Of a DNA stretch of 64,000 nucleotides, positions 16,782-24,654 are shown one piece after another. The position numbers and the translations under genes are program-made. The DNA is from Noviherbaspirillum sp. Root189 (lineage in GTDB: Bacteria > Pseudomonadota > Gammaproteobacteria > Burkholderiales > Burkholderiaceae_D). The DNA lies in NCBI RefSeq assembly GCF_001428545.1, contig NZ_LMHZ01000019.1, positions 1-64,000 on the forward strand, written 5' to 3'. A model generated the notes under the pieces. The model saw only the letters and a program-made list of their open reading frames with translations, was not told the origin of the DNA and did not search any database. Position 1 is the stretch's first letter, and each line of letters opens with the position of its first letter.

Positions 16782-16955
16782 GTTGCCTCCCACTTCGCCT
16801 ACTGAAAGCCAGTAGGAATATAGTAGGCAAATAATATCAACGAAAGGAAACTTTGGGGAATATTGTTTTGGCGAAAAAGCGATATAAGTCTATGATTACT
16901 AACGTATTGCGTGAGTTCAGGACATGCTGGTCAACACAGGGAAATGGGTGGTTGG

Positions 16956-17005
16956 GCGGACTCATAATCCGTTGGTGCCGTGTTCGACTCACGGGAGGCC
17001 CACCA
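16956..17005 (+). other. Attachment site: 3' fragment of a CAU-anticodon tRNA (Ile2 or Met)
   Basis: The anticodon stem-loop is GCGGA-CTCATAA-TCCGT (16956-16972). The variable loop is TGGTG and the T arm is CCGTG-TTCGACT-CACGG (16978-16994). The acceptor 3' strand GAGGCCC, discriminator A and CCA end at 17005. The 5' acceptor and D arm are absent upstream. A 3'-half tRNA beside an integrase is the usual scar of integration into a tRNA gene. Anticodon CAU with a CTCATAA loop fits tRNA-Ile2; elongator Met is the alternative. Confidence 0.85.
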
Positions 17006-17020
17006 AAAACACGCAGAAAT

Positions 17021-17048
17021 CAAAGGGTTAGCGAAAGCTAGCCCTTTG
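17021..17048 (+). terminator. Hairpin after the tRNA fragment, possible tRNA terminator
   Basis: CAAAGGGTTAGC (17021-17032) pairs with GCTAGCCCTTTG (17037-17048) around a GAAA loop, with one T-G wobble. It sits 16 bp after the CCA, as expected for the terminator of the original tRNA transcript. The T-run is poor, so efficiency is doubtful. Confidence 0.5.
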
Positions 17049-17067
17049 TCACATCTACAGCCAAAGG

Positions 17068-17310
17068 CTATGGCTCCCCGGACAATGGGGCTTTACAGCG
17101 GATTTCACATGAGTGTTGGGGATAGCCGCCATACTTTAACCAGCCTTGAGCATCAGCGGGACTGATCGTGTCGATCGCGGCCCTCAAGGCTTCCTCAAGT
17201 GCCTGGCCCACGTCCTTACTTTTGGCAGCGGCATTGCCGGTGTTACGCACTCGCTGCAGCAACTTTTCCACGAATAACAGACTGACCACCGAAGAAATCG
17301 GCAATCTCAC
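17068..17310 (-). pseudogene. IS630-type transposase remnant (C-terminal part)
   Basis: An open frame of 80 codons reads EEALRAAIDTISPADAQGWL then KYGGYP. This matches the C-terminal helix and closing GY motif of IS630-type transposases, which often end with an IT-x-QDARGWF-x-H-x-GY pattern. No DDE catalytic part is left and no terminal repeats are obvious. It marks an old insertion just outside the tRNA attachment site. Confidence 0.5.
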
Positions 17311-17837
17311 GTTGAAAACTCATACCACGTTCGTGTGCCTGCAGAATTTTCTGCCGCAAATTTAGGGAAAGTACGCCTTCGTACCGCTACTTTGTGAAAG
17401 CGTCCTTTTTCGGCCAGGCCAGCACGTAACAAGGAATAGAAGGGTCGCTGCGCGCAGTTTTGTGAACGCCTCTCTCAGGTCCTCAAGGTGGGGATTGGGG
17501 GTTCATCACAGTCAGTGTGAATGGAATTGTGTCGTTACCACATTGCCTCTCCTGCATCCAGCTCCTAAACTCGCCATACAAATTAAGGCGCGTCGATACA
17601 CGAGCAAAAAGGAACTGGAGACATCATGTCCCATATAAAAGCACCTCCCCTTACATAAATGATTCTTCTGTGCGGTCGTACAGCCTCCCGACGCGAGGTT
17701 GAGGAGTCCGGGCCATCGGGCCCGGCATGAATACGTTTCTGGCCGGTGATAGCAGCTTGGCCAGAACACAAGAAGGAAGCCGACTTGAAACAGATTTTCG
17801 TGGCCCCCTCCCTGTATCTTGAAGTCGTGGGGCAGCA
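17311..17837. other. Intergenic region upstream of the acyl-CoA ligase gene
   Basis: About 530 bp. Open frames here have no protein-like composition. It should contain the promoter of the rightward catabolic operon; no operator is convincing by eye. Confidence 0.4.
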
Positions 17838-19721
17838 ATGACAAAGACAACGCGATCAGAGCGAAAAATTCGAGGCATTACGGATCTCGAACAGCTCGAG
17901 TTGATTTCGTACGATGAATTAGTGCCATCACGTAGCATGTACGAGGTGTTCCAGGCCACCGCCGATCTGTATGGCGACAGGACAGCCCTGACCATGCTTG
18001 GCTCCGCGGCGCTGGATGATGCACCGGTGGTTTATACCCATAGTGAACTGCTGGCTGAAATTACTCGTGCCGCGAACATGTTCGCGGAGTTCGGCATTGC
18101 CGGGGAAGGAGTGATCTCTATTCTTTCGCGTACCCACGCGAGGGTTCCGGCCCTGATCTGGGGCGCGGAGACAGCCGGCACAGCGAGCAGCATCAACTAC
18201 CTGCTTGCTCCGGACGTCATTGCCGCATTGCTGGAGGCGGAAAAAGCTCGCATTCTTGTTTGCCCGGGGCCTGCTTTCGACGCGGAGCTCTGGGCCAAGG
18301 TTCTGGATGTGATCCCGCGGGTGGAGGGCCTCAAAGCGGTACTCGTACTGGGCGGCAGGCCGAATACCGATGACCCGCGCGTGTACGACCTGGACGAGAT
18401 AATGGACCGGCAGCCTGCCGACAGGCTGGTATTCAAGCACGTCCCGGACCGGGAGGCAGTCGCGGCGCTCTTCCATACAGGGGGGACCACCGGCATTCCA
18501 AAGCTTGTTCCCCAAACGCACCTGAACCAGATACATGCTGCGTGGTCGCTTGCCCAGTTGTTCGACATTACAGAACAAGACATTGCATTGAACGGCTTTC
18601 CACTCTTTCATGTCGGTGGGACCTCGACAATCGGCATGTCGGTACTGGCGACCGGCGGGCACGTTGTGATGCTGTCGCCGGCCGGTCTGCGCGATCCCGA
18701 AATTGTCAAAAGTATCTGGCGTCTGGTTGAACGCTACCGCGCCACCATCATCGGCGGAGTTCCCACCTCAATTGGGGCGATGAGTGAGATACCGATCGGT
18801 CAATGCGACGTATCGACAGTGCGCTTCGCATTTACCGGCGGTGCAGCACTGCCAACAGCGGTTGGCCAGCGGTTCGAGGAACGAACCGGTATTCCACTGC
18901 TAGAGCAGTATGGAATGACCGAAAGCGTCGCCGCGATCGCAACGACACCGTTCAATGGAAAGCACGTACGAGGTAGTGTGGGCATCCGCTGTCCCTTTTC
19001 GTCGATCGAAATCATGCGGTGCAGTGAAGAGGGAGAATGGATGCCGTGCCCGACCGGAACCATCGGGTCGGTTGTGGCCAGGGGGCCGCAGATTGTGAAA
19101 GGCTATCTTAAACCTGAGCACAACCAGCAAGCATTCACCCCCGACGGCGGCTTGATCACTGGCGACCTGGGGCGCCTGGATGAAGAGGGCTACCTGTTCC
19201 TCACCGGGCGGGAAAAGGATCTGATTATCCGTAGTGGGCACAACATCGACCCTCTGGCAATTGAAGAGATAGCGAACTCCCACCCGGCCGTTGCGATGAG
19301 CGCCGCGGTCGGTATGCCTGACGGGTATGCCGGTGAACTGCCTGTTATTTTCGTGGCGCTCGCTCCCGGACAAAGCGTCGATACCGCTGAACTGCAGAAA
19401 TTCATTGGCGACCGCATCCCCGAACCGCCCGCGAAGCCGCGGCATGTATTTGTTCTCGATGCCATTCCAGTGACGGGTGTCGGCAAGATCTTCAAGCCCG
19501 CACTGCGTGACATGGCATTGATTTACAAGCTTCGCATGGAGATTGCCGAACTGGAAGGGGCAGTCGACGTGATCGAACTTTCTGCTACGAAGGACGGAAG
19601 TGAAGCGTCTGTAACGCTTCGGGCGCGTAGTCCGGCCGACCAGACAAGGTGCGCGGACAAGCTTTCCGCCGCATTGGCAAACCTTCCAGTCAGGGTACAG
19701 ATTGACTGGGTTGCAGACTAA
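17838..19721 (+). CDS. Acyl-CoA synthetase (AMP-forming CoA ligase)
   Basis: This 627-aa protein belongs to the ANL superfamily and should activate a carboxylic acid with ATP and CoA through an acyl-adenylate. Motifs are the P-loop FHTGGTTGIPKLVPQTH (about 214-230), the YGMTES adenylation motif, TGDLGRLDEEGYL, the hinge GREKDLIIRSGHNIDP, and the catalytic lysine in TGVGKIFKPALRD. The C-terminal 70 residues extend beyond the usual end. It is the first gene of a locus encoding uptake and CoA-dependent degradation. The substrate cannot be read from sequence; an aromatic or phenylpropenoid acid fits the neighbours. Confidence 0.88.
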   Translation: MTKTTRSERKIRGITDLEQLELISYDELVPSRSMYEVFQATADLYGDRTALTMLGSAALDDAPVVYTHSELLAEITRAANMFAEFGIAGEGVISILSRTHARVPALIWGAETAGTASSINYLLAPDVIAALLEAEKARILVCPGPAFDAELWAKVLDVIPRVEGLKAVLVLGGRPNTDDPRVYDLDEIMDRQPADRLVFKHVPDREAVAALFHTGGTTGIPKLVPQTHLNQIHAAWSLAQLFDITEQDIALNGFPLFHVGGTSTIGMSVLATGGHVVMLSPAGLRDPEIVKSIWRLVERYRATIIGGVPTSIGAMSEIPIGQCDVSTVRFAFTGGAALPTAVGQRFEERTGIPLLEQYGMTESVAAIATTPFNGKHVRGSVGIRCPFSSIEIMRCSEEGEWMPCPTGTIGSVVARGPQIVKGYLKPEHNQQAFTPDGGLITGDLGRLDEEGYLFLTGREKDLIIRSGHNIDPLAIEEIANSHPAVAMSAAVGMPDGYAGELPVIFVALAPGQSVDTAELQKFIGDRIPEPPAKPRHVFVLDAIPVTGVGKIFKPALRDMALIYKLRMEIAELEGAVDVIELSATKDGSEASVTLRARSPADQTRCADKLSAALANLPVRVQIDWVAD

Positions 19722-19863
19722 AGCGAACAAAGGAATGCTGACGGTCCCTATGAGCACCGAATGGAAAACCAAAATGGCCCTCGCAAAACGAAGGTCGGAC
19801 GAGCATCACACGCCTCATCTCATCAACCCCTAGTGGATCAAATAAAACTTTAAGGAGACCTGA

Positions 19864-21060
19864 ATGACCAATCGACGCGACTTTTTGAAGATGTCTGCGG
19901 CAGCTAGCCTGGCAGCCCATCCCATTTTCTCCATCGCTCAGAGCGATGAACTGCTTCTCGCGTGCCCAACCGCGATGTCAGGAACGTTTTCCGCGATCGG
20001 GAAATACTCCGACCTGGGGATGAAACTCGCCGTCGAACAGCAGGGAACCGTGCTCGGAAAAAAACTGGCATATCGTATGATCGATACGGAGGCCAAGCCG
20101 GCTACCGCCATACGCCGCGTCCAGGAGGCCATGCAGCAAAACAATATTCGCTTCTTCACGGGCGCGCTTCTGTCGGCAGAGTCGCTCGCGATGAGCAAGG
20201 AAATTCATAAGGCAGGCGGGATCCTGCTCACCAACGGCGGCGCGGATGAACTGACAGGCGCCGAGTGCAACCGGAGCACGTTCCGCTGGGCGCTTCCCAC
20301 TTACGGACTCATCCACGGCTCGGCACGCCCGTTGGCAGACCTGCTACCCAAGGCGAAGCGCTGGTACACCATCACGCCGCAGTACGTGTTCGGCGAGGAC
20401 CTCCTGAAGAATGCGAAGGCGCTGTTCAAGGAAAAGGGTATCGAGCACGTCGGCAACAGCTATCACTCCCTGACTGAAAGGGAGTTCAGCGGCCATCTGA
20501 CGAACGCCATCGCATCCAAGGCCGATGTGCTGTTCCTCCTTAACTACGGTGCTCAGGCCTCTGACGCCTTGAGGCAGGCGGTCAGCTTCGGTCTGAAGCA
20601 GAAGATGACGATTATCGTCGCCGCTGCATCCGGACTCGAACAGTTTGAAGCACTCGGGGCGGACATCTGTGAAGGCGTCTATTTCGGCGCCGTGTACTGG
20701 CACACCATCGATACCGCATTCAACAAGAAATTTGTTAGCCAGGTAAGAGAAAAGTTCAAGATTTCACCGAACTACAGCCTCGCCGCGCCCTATATCAACA
20801 CGAGAATGCTTATCGAGGGCATCAACAAGGCAAAAAGCATCGAGCCCAAGGCCGTCATCTCCGCAATGGAGGGAATGAAGTTCGAAAGCCTGACAGGAAT
20901 GGAAGAGATACGAAAGGAGGATCATCAGGTTCTCCGCGATTTCTACCTCGTCAAAGGAAAGGCGAAGGCGCAGATGCGTGATAAGGACGATTACGCCGAG
21001 ATCATCAATTCTGGTCGCTTCTTCCTGTCGCCTGACGTAGCGGGTTGCAAGATGGTTTGA
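19864..21060 (+). CDS. ABC transporter substrate-binding protein, Liv family, Tat signal
   Basis: 398 aa. The N-terminus NRRDFLKMSAAASLAAHP is a twin-arginine signal, so it is probably exported folded, unlike the Sec-exported paralogue at 36008. The mature part is a type I periplasmic-binding fold (LLLACPTAMSGTFSAIGKYS, LKNAKALFKEKGIEHVGN). AAGGAG lies upstream of the ATG. It is followed by LivH, M, G and F genes, so it should deliver the ligand to that transporter. The ligand is probably the acid activated by the adjacent CoA ligase, not an amino acid, judged by context only. Confidence 0.88.
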   Translation: MTNRRDFLKMSAAASLAAHPIFSIAQSDELLLACPTAMSGTFSAIGKYSDLGMKLAVEQQGTVLGKKLAYRMIDTEAKPATAIRRVQEAMQQNNIRFFTGALLSAESLAMSKEIHKAGGILLTNGGADELTGAECNRSTFRWALPTYGLIHGSARPLADLLPKAKRWYTITPQYVFGEDLLKNAKALFKEKGIEHVGNSYHSLTEREFSGHLTNAIASKADVLFLLNYGAQASDALRQAVSFGLKQKMTIIVAAASGLEQFEALGADICEGVYFGAVYWHTIDTAFNKKFVSQVREKFKISPNYSLAAPYINTRMLIEGINKAKSIEPKAVISAMEGMKFESLTGMEEIRKEDHQVLRDFYLVKGKAKAQMRDKDDYAEIINSGRFFLSPDVAGCKMV

Positions 21061-21190
21061 TTCATCACAGTGAACGGGAGTCGGCGTCGTGTAACTCGCC
21101 GAGTAAGAGCCGACTTTCCCTGCAACCCGGATGCGTTATGCTTCGGGCCATGCGCTAAGCCAACTTTAGCAACAACGATGAATCACGTAT

Positions 21191-22048
21191 ATGAACGTCT
21201 ATCTACTCCAGCTCGTAAATGGCATCGGCCTTGGAATGCTCTATTTCGTCCTCGCCGTCGGCCTCAGTATCATTTTCGGCTTGCTGCGGTTTGTGAATTT
21301 TTCACACGGCGCATTCTTTCTGTTAGGCGCATATGGGTGCTATCAGCTTGTACAGATGGGGCTGGACTTCTGGTGGACTCTGCTCCTCGGACCCTTGATC
21401 ATCGGTGTGTTTGCATGGCTGGTCGAAACCTTCCTGTTTCGGAAGGCCTACCACTTGCCCCATGAGATGCACATTCTGATCACCGTCGGGCTTGCGATGG
21501 TGTTGCAGGAAGCGGTGATCATGTACTGGGGCCCGCTTGGAAACAACGTGGCGCCTCCCGATCTGCTCCAGGGAGTCGTAATTTGGGGCGACTTCATCTA
21601 TCCCACGTATCGCTTGTTCGTCATCGCCGTCGGCGTGGTAATGGCCTTGGTGCTTGGGGCCATCCTGGAGGGGACGCGGCTCGGGGCCGTAGTACGCGCA
21701 GGCAGCGAATCCACCGAAATGGTTTCGCTCCTTGGGCTGAATATCAAGCGCATTTTTGCGATGGTGTTTGCCCTGGGCGCTGCCACCGCCGCCCTGGCAG
21801 GAGTGCTCGCTGCGCCTATCCGGGGCGTGGATCCCTTTATGGGGGTGGAGGCGTTGAGCATCGCATTCGTCGCCGTGGTCGTTGGAGGAATGGGCAGCTT
21901 TGCGGGCGCGCTGGCCGGGGGCCTGCTGGTGGGCATCGTGCAAAGCATGATGAGCACCATCTGGCCTCCCGGCGCAAACCTCATGATCTACGTAGCCATG
22001 GCTTTAGTCTTGCTGCTGCGGCCGAACGGATTGTTGGGCCGGGCATAA
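21191..22048 (+). CDS. livH: Branched-chain-type ABC transporter permease LivH
   Basis: 285 aa, very hydrophobic, about eight membrane segments. It opens with LLQLVNGIGLGMLYFVLAVG and continues FGLLRFVNFSHGAFFLLGAY, the LivH signature. The cytoplasmic coupling loop (TRLGAVVRAGSESTEMVSLL) would contact the ATPases. It forms the inner-membrane channel with LivM, encoded 10 bp downstream. The symbol denotes the family; substrate is unknown. Confidence 0.93.
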   Translation: MNVYLLQLVNGIGLGMLYFVLAVGLSIIFGLLRFVNFSHGAFFLLGAYGCYQLVQMGLDFWWTLLLGPLIIGVFAWLVETFLFRKAYHLPHEMHILITVGLAMVLQEAVIMYWGPLGNNVAPPDLLQGVVIWGDFIYPTYRLFVIAVGVVMALVLGAILEGTRLGAVVRAGSESTEMVSLLGLNIKRIFAMVFALGAATAALAGVLAAPIRGVDPFMGVEALSIAFVAVVVGGMGSFAGALAGGLLVGIVQSMMSTIWPPGANLMIYVAMALVLLLRPNGLLGRA

Positions 22049-22058
22049 GGAGATCGAC

Positions 22059-23057
22059 TTGAAACATCTCATGCATCATCGCTTTACCATAATGGCTGCA
22101 ATCATTGCGATTGCGCTGCCAATGTTTTTGAAATCGGGATCGCTTGCCACGGAACTCCTGATATTCGCAATGGCAGCCATTGCCTGTAACCTTTTGCTTG
22201 GATATACCGGGCTCATGTCGTTCGGCCAGGGGATTTTCTACGGGCTGGGAAGCTACGCGACCGGACTGCTGGTGCTGAATTTCAATGCGCCCTTGCTCGT
22301 CACGCTGCTCGGCTCCCTGGTGATCGGAGCAGTCGTCGCAGGATTCGTCGGCTGGTTCTCGATTCGACAGCGAGGTGTCTACTTCGTCATGCTGACCCTC
22401 GCCTTCTCACAGATGTTTTACTTTCTTGCCTATTCGCTGGTGGATATAACCGGCGGCGACAACGGCCTGCTCGGCATTTCTCGCCCAAGCCTGGAGATCT
22501 TCGGCAACGTGATTATGGAGATTTCCAGTCCATGGCAATACTACGGTTTCGTAGCCGTGATCTTCCTCGTCGTTTTCGCAGTCATGCAGCGCATATCCGA
22601 GTCAAAGTTCGGGCGCACTCTGCTTGCGATCCGGGATAACGAGACGCGTGCCGCGGCGGTCGGTTATAACGTCAAGGCATTCAAGCTTGCGGCATTCGTG
22701 GTGTCCGGGGCTGTTACCGGCTTGGCGGGAGGCCTGCACGCCTTGCTTGCCGGGATCGCTCCGCTGTCCAGCATCGAATACCACGTCAGCGAAACCATCC
22801 TTCTGATGACCGTCATTGGGGGCACCGGCAATCTTTTCGCTTCCGTGATTGGCGCCGCCGCCTATGTGATTGCAGCCGACTGGCTTGCCTCCATCTGGCC
22901 GCGCTGGATGCTGCTGCTGGGCTTTCTGCTCATTGCCGTCACCTTGTACATGCAAAAGGGGATCTGGGGACTGATCGAGCGGATTGCAGACGCCATCCGC
23001 CAGCGCGGCGACAAGGTCCGGTCTGAAACACTCGACGCATCCAAGGAGCAGGCATGA
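22059..23057 (+). CDS. livM: Branched-chain-type ABC transporter permease LivM
   Basis: 332 aa. TTG 22059 is preferred because AAGGAG lies upstream; ATG 22071 is possible. It has eight to ten hydrophobic segments. LLGYTGLMSFGQGIFYGLGS is the LivM signature, and the coupling loop is SKFGRTLLAIRDNETRAAAV. The C-terminus is a charged cytoplasmic tail. It overlaps livG by 4 bp (ATGA). Confidence 0.92.
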   Translation: MKHLMHHRFTIMAAIIAIALPMFLKSGSLATELLIFAMAAIACNLLLGYTGLMSFGQGIFYGLGSYATGLLVLNFNAPLLVTLLGSLVIGAVVAGFVGWFSIRQRGVYFVMLTLAFSQMFYFLAYSLVDITGGDNGLLGISRPSLEIFGNVIMEISSPWQYYGFVAVIFLVVFAVMQRISESKFGRTLLAIRDNETRAAAVGYNVKAFKLAAFVVSGAVTGLAGGLHALLAGIAPLSSIEYHVSETILLMTVIGGTGNLFASVIGAAAYVIAADWLASIWPRWMLLLGFLLIAVTLYMQKGIWGLIERIADAIRQRGDKVRSETLDASKEQA

Positions 23058-23839
23058 GCGCGTATCAAACCAACGCCGCGTTGTTGCAGGCACGCTCGGT
23101 TACCAAAAGGTATGGCGGATTCACGGCGGTTGAGGGAGTGGACCTCGACGTCATGAAAGGCACGATCCACTCCGTCATCGGACCTAACGGAGCGGGGAAG
23201 ACGACGCTGTTCCATACGCTGACCGGAACAGTCCCGATAACGGCTGGCAGCATCCTGGTCGAGGGTGAAGAAGTCAGCCGTCTTCCCGGCCACAAAAGGG
23301 TGCAGCGAGGACTGGCGCGTTCGTTCCAGGTGACCAGCCTGTTTCAAAACCTCACTGTCAGCGAAAACCTGAGGATTGCGGCCCAGGGCCGTGCGCCCTG
23401 GGAAGCCCTGCTTGTATGGCGCAGCCCTGACCGTGCCGACGCCGCGGCCGCCATTGCTGACGAACTGCTGGACAGGTTCAAGCTGGCACGGGTGGCTGAT
23501 CGTGCTGCCGGGTTGCTCTCGCATGGACAGCAACGTCGTCTTGAAGTCGCCATGGCACTCGCTGCGCGGCCCAAGCTCATCTTCCTGGACGAGCCGACAT
23601 CGGGGATGGGCGTGGACGACATCAATGAGATGAAGGAACTGATCTTCGAACTCAAGCAGGAGGGCTACGCGATCCTCCTGATCGAACACAACATGGATAT
23701 CGTGATGGGCATTTCAGACAAGATCACGGTGATGCAACTGGGGCGGGTGCTCGTGGAAGGTTCACCCGATGCGATCCGTAACGATGAGCGCGTGCGTACG
23801 GCGTACCTCGGCAATATGATCACTGGAGGCCGCAATTGA
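23054..23839 (+). CDS. livG: Branched-chain-type ABC transporter ATP-binding protein LivG
   Basis: 261 aa. Walker A is GPNGAGKTTLFHTL and Walker B is LIFLDEPTSGMG. The signature reads LLSHGQQRRLEVA rather than LSGGQ, with SHGQ common in LivG proteins. The H-loop is LLIEHNMDIVMGISDKITVM. It forms the ATPase heterodimer with LivF and is coupled on both sides by 4-bp overlaps. Confidence 0.93.
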   Translation: MSAYQTNAALLQARSVTKRYGGFTAVEGVDLDVMKGTIHSVIGPNGAGKTTLFHTLTGTVPITAGSILVEGEEVSRLPGHKRVQRGLARSFQVTSLFQNLTVSENLRIAAQGRAPWEALLVWRSPDRADAAAAIADELLDRFKLARVADRAAGLLSHGQQRRLEVAMALAARPKLIFLDEPTSGMGVDDINEMKELIFELKQEGYAILLIEHNMDIVMGISDKITVMQLGRVLVEGSPDAIRNDERVRTAYLGNMITGGRN

Positions 23840-24552
23840 CTACCGATACCGTATTGGAAGTGCAGAACGTACATAGCTTCTATGGAAAGAGCCATGTACT
23901 GCAAGGCGTGTCGTTCTCGGTGAAAGCAGGCGAGGTGGTGACCCTCCTCGGCCGAAACGGCGCAGGAAAAACGACGACACTAAAGAGCATAGTCGGGGTT
24001 CTTCCTCCAGCCCAGGGAAAAGTTATCTTTCAGGGAAAAGACATTACGGGTCTGGAGGCTTTTCAGATCGCCGCCAAGGGACTTTGCCTGGTGCCTGAAC
24101 ACCGCGGCATCTTTGGCTTGCTGTCAGTTGAAGAGAACCTCACCATCGCGGCCCGCCGGTCTTCACCGTGGCAGCTCGCTGACGTATACCGCATTTTCCC
24201 GCGCTTAAAGGAACGCCGCAGGAATGGCGGCGCCCAGCTTTCCGGAGGCGAGCAGCAGATGCTCGCAATCGCCCGTGCACTGATGAACCATCCGAAGCTC
24301 CTGATGCTTGATGAGCCCGTGGAAGGGCTGGCTCCGGTGATCGTAGAAGAGATCGTTCACCAGCTGAAGCAGATACAGGCAACCGGCATGCCGATTGTGC
24401 TTGTAGAACAAAATCTCGAAGTTTGCTGTCAGTTGGCGGCACGCCACTATCTTCTTGAGCAGGGGCGGGTGGCCTATACAGCTGACAACGACGTTTTCGT
24501 TGGCGACCATGCTGCAAAGGACCGCTACCTGGGTGTAAATGTGGTTGCGTAG
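23836..24552 (+). CDS. livF: Branched-chain-type ABC transporter ATP-binding protein LivF
   Basis: 238 aa. The start is TTG at 23836, overlapping the livG stop in TTGA. Walker A is GRNGAGKTTTLKS, the signature LSGGEQQMLAIARAL, Walker B LLMLDEPVEGLAP, and the H-loop VEQNLEV. It is the last transporter gene; a regulator on the opposite strand ends 102 bp downstream. No clear terminator is visible in that gap. Confidence 0.93.
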   Translation: MTTDTVLEVQNVHSFYGKSHVLQGVSFSVKAGEVVTLLGRNGAGKTTTLKSIVGVLPPAQGKVIFQGKDITGLEAFQIAAKGLCLVPEHRGIFGLLSVEENLTIAARRSSPWQLADVYRIFPRLKERRRNGGAQLSGGEQQMLAIARALMNHPKLLMLDEPVEGLAPVIVEEIVHQLKQIQATGMPIVLVEQNLEVCCQLAARHYLLEQGRVAYTADNDVFVGDHAAKDRYLGVNVVA

Positions 24553-24654
24553 GGATTGTTGTGCTTTTACCTTGCAAACGGCGTGCGGTTCCAGCGCCGC
24601 TCAACAGCGACGAGCTGAAAGGTGCGGCCTACTGTGATGTTGGCAGATGGACGG

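Larger units (their letters stand above)
1..17005. mobile_element. Integrative element (right part), phage-satellite-like, with type I R-M cargo
   Basis: The right boundary is a 50-bp 3' tRNA fragment at 16956-17005 next to a P4/DUF4102-type tyrosine integrase. Inside are an AlpA-like HTH protein, a Rha-type antirepressor and two replication proteins in one leftward operon, then a rightward restriction-modification operon. No capsid, terminase, tail or conjugation gene is visible. The tRNA fragment reads on the + strand and lacks its 5' half, so the intact tRNA and the left attachment site should lie left of base 1. Whether all genes from 1 to 17005 arrived together is inference. Confidence 0.6.

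Noticed and set aside
16915..16955. Possible 5' half of the CAU tRNA
   Set aside because: No GGGCCTC-type acceptor strand or D arm can be aligned; only a chance GGTGGTTG resembles a D loop.
17512..17850. Minus-strand 112-codon frame before the acyl-CoA ligase
   Set aside because: No recognisable sequence, no ribosome-binding site; it covers the expected promoter region.
18900..19772. A 290-codon open frame opposite the acyl-CoA ligase
   Set aside because: Shadow of a gene with clear adenylation motifs.
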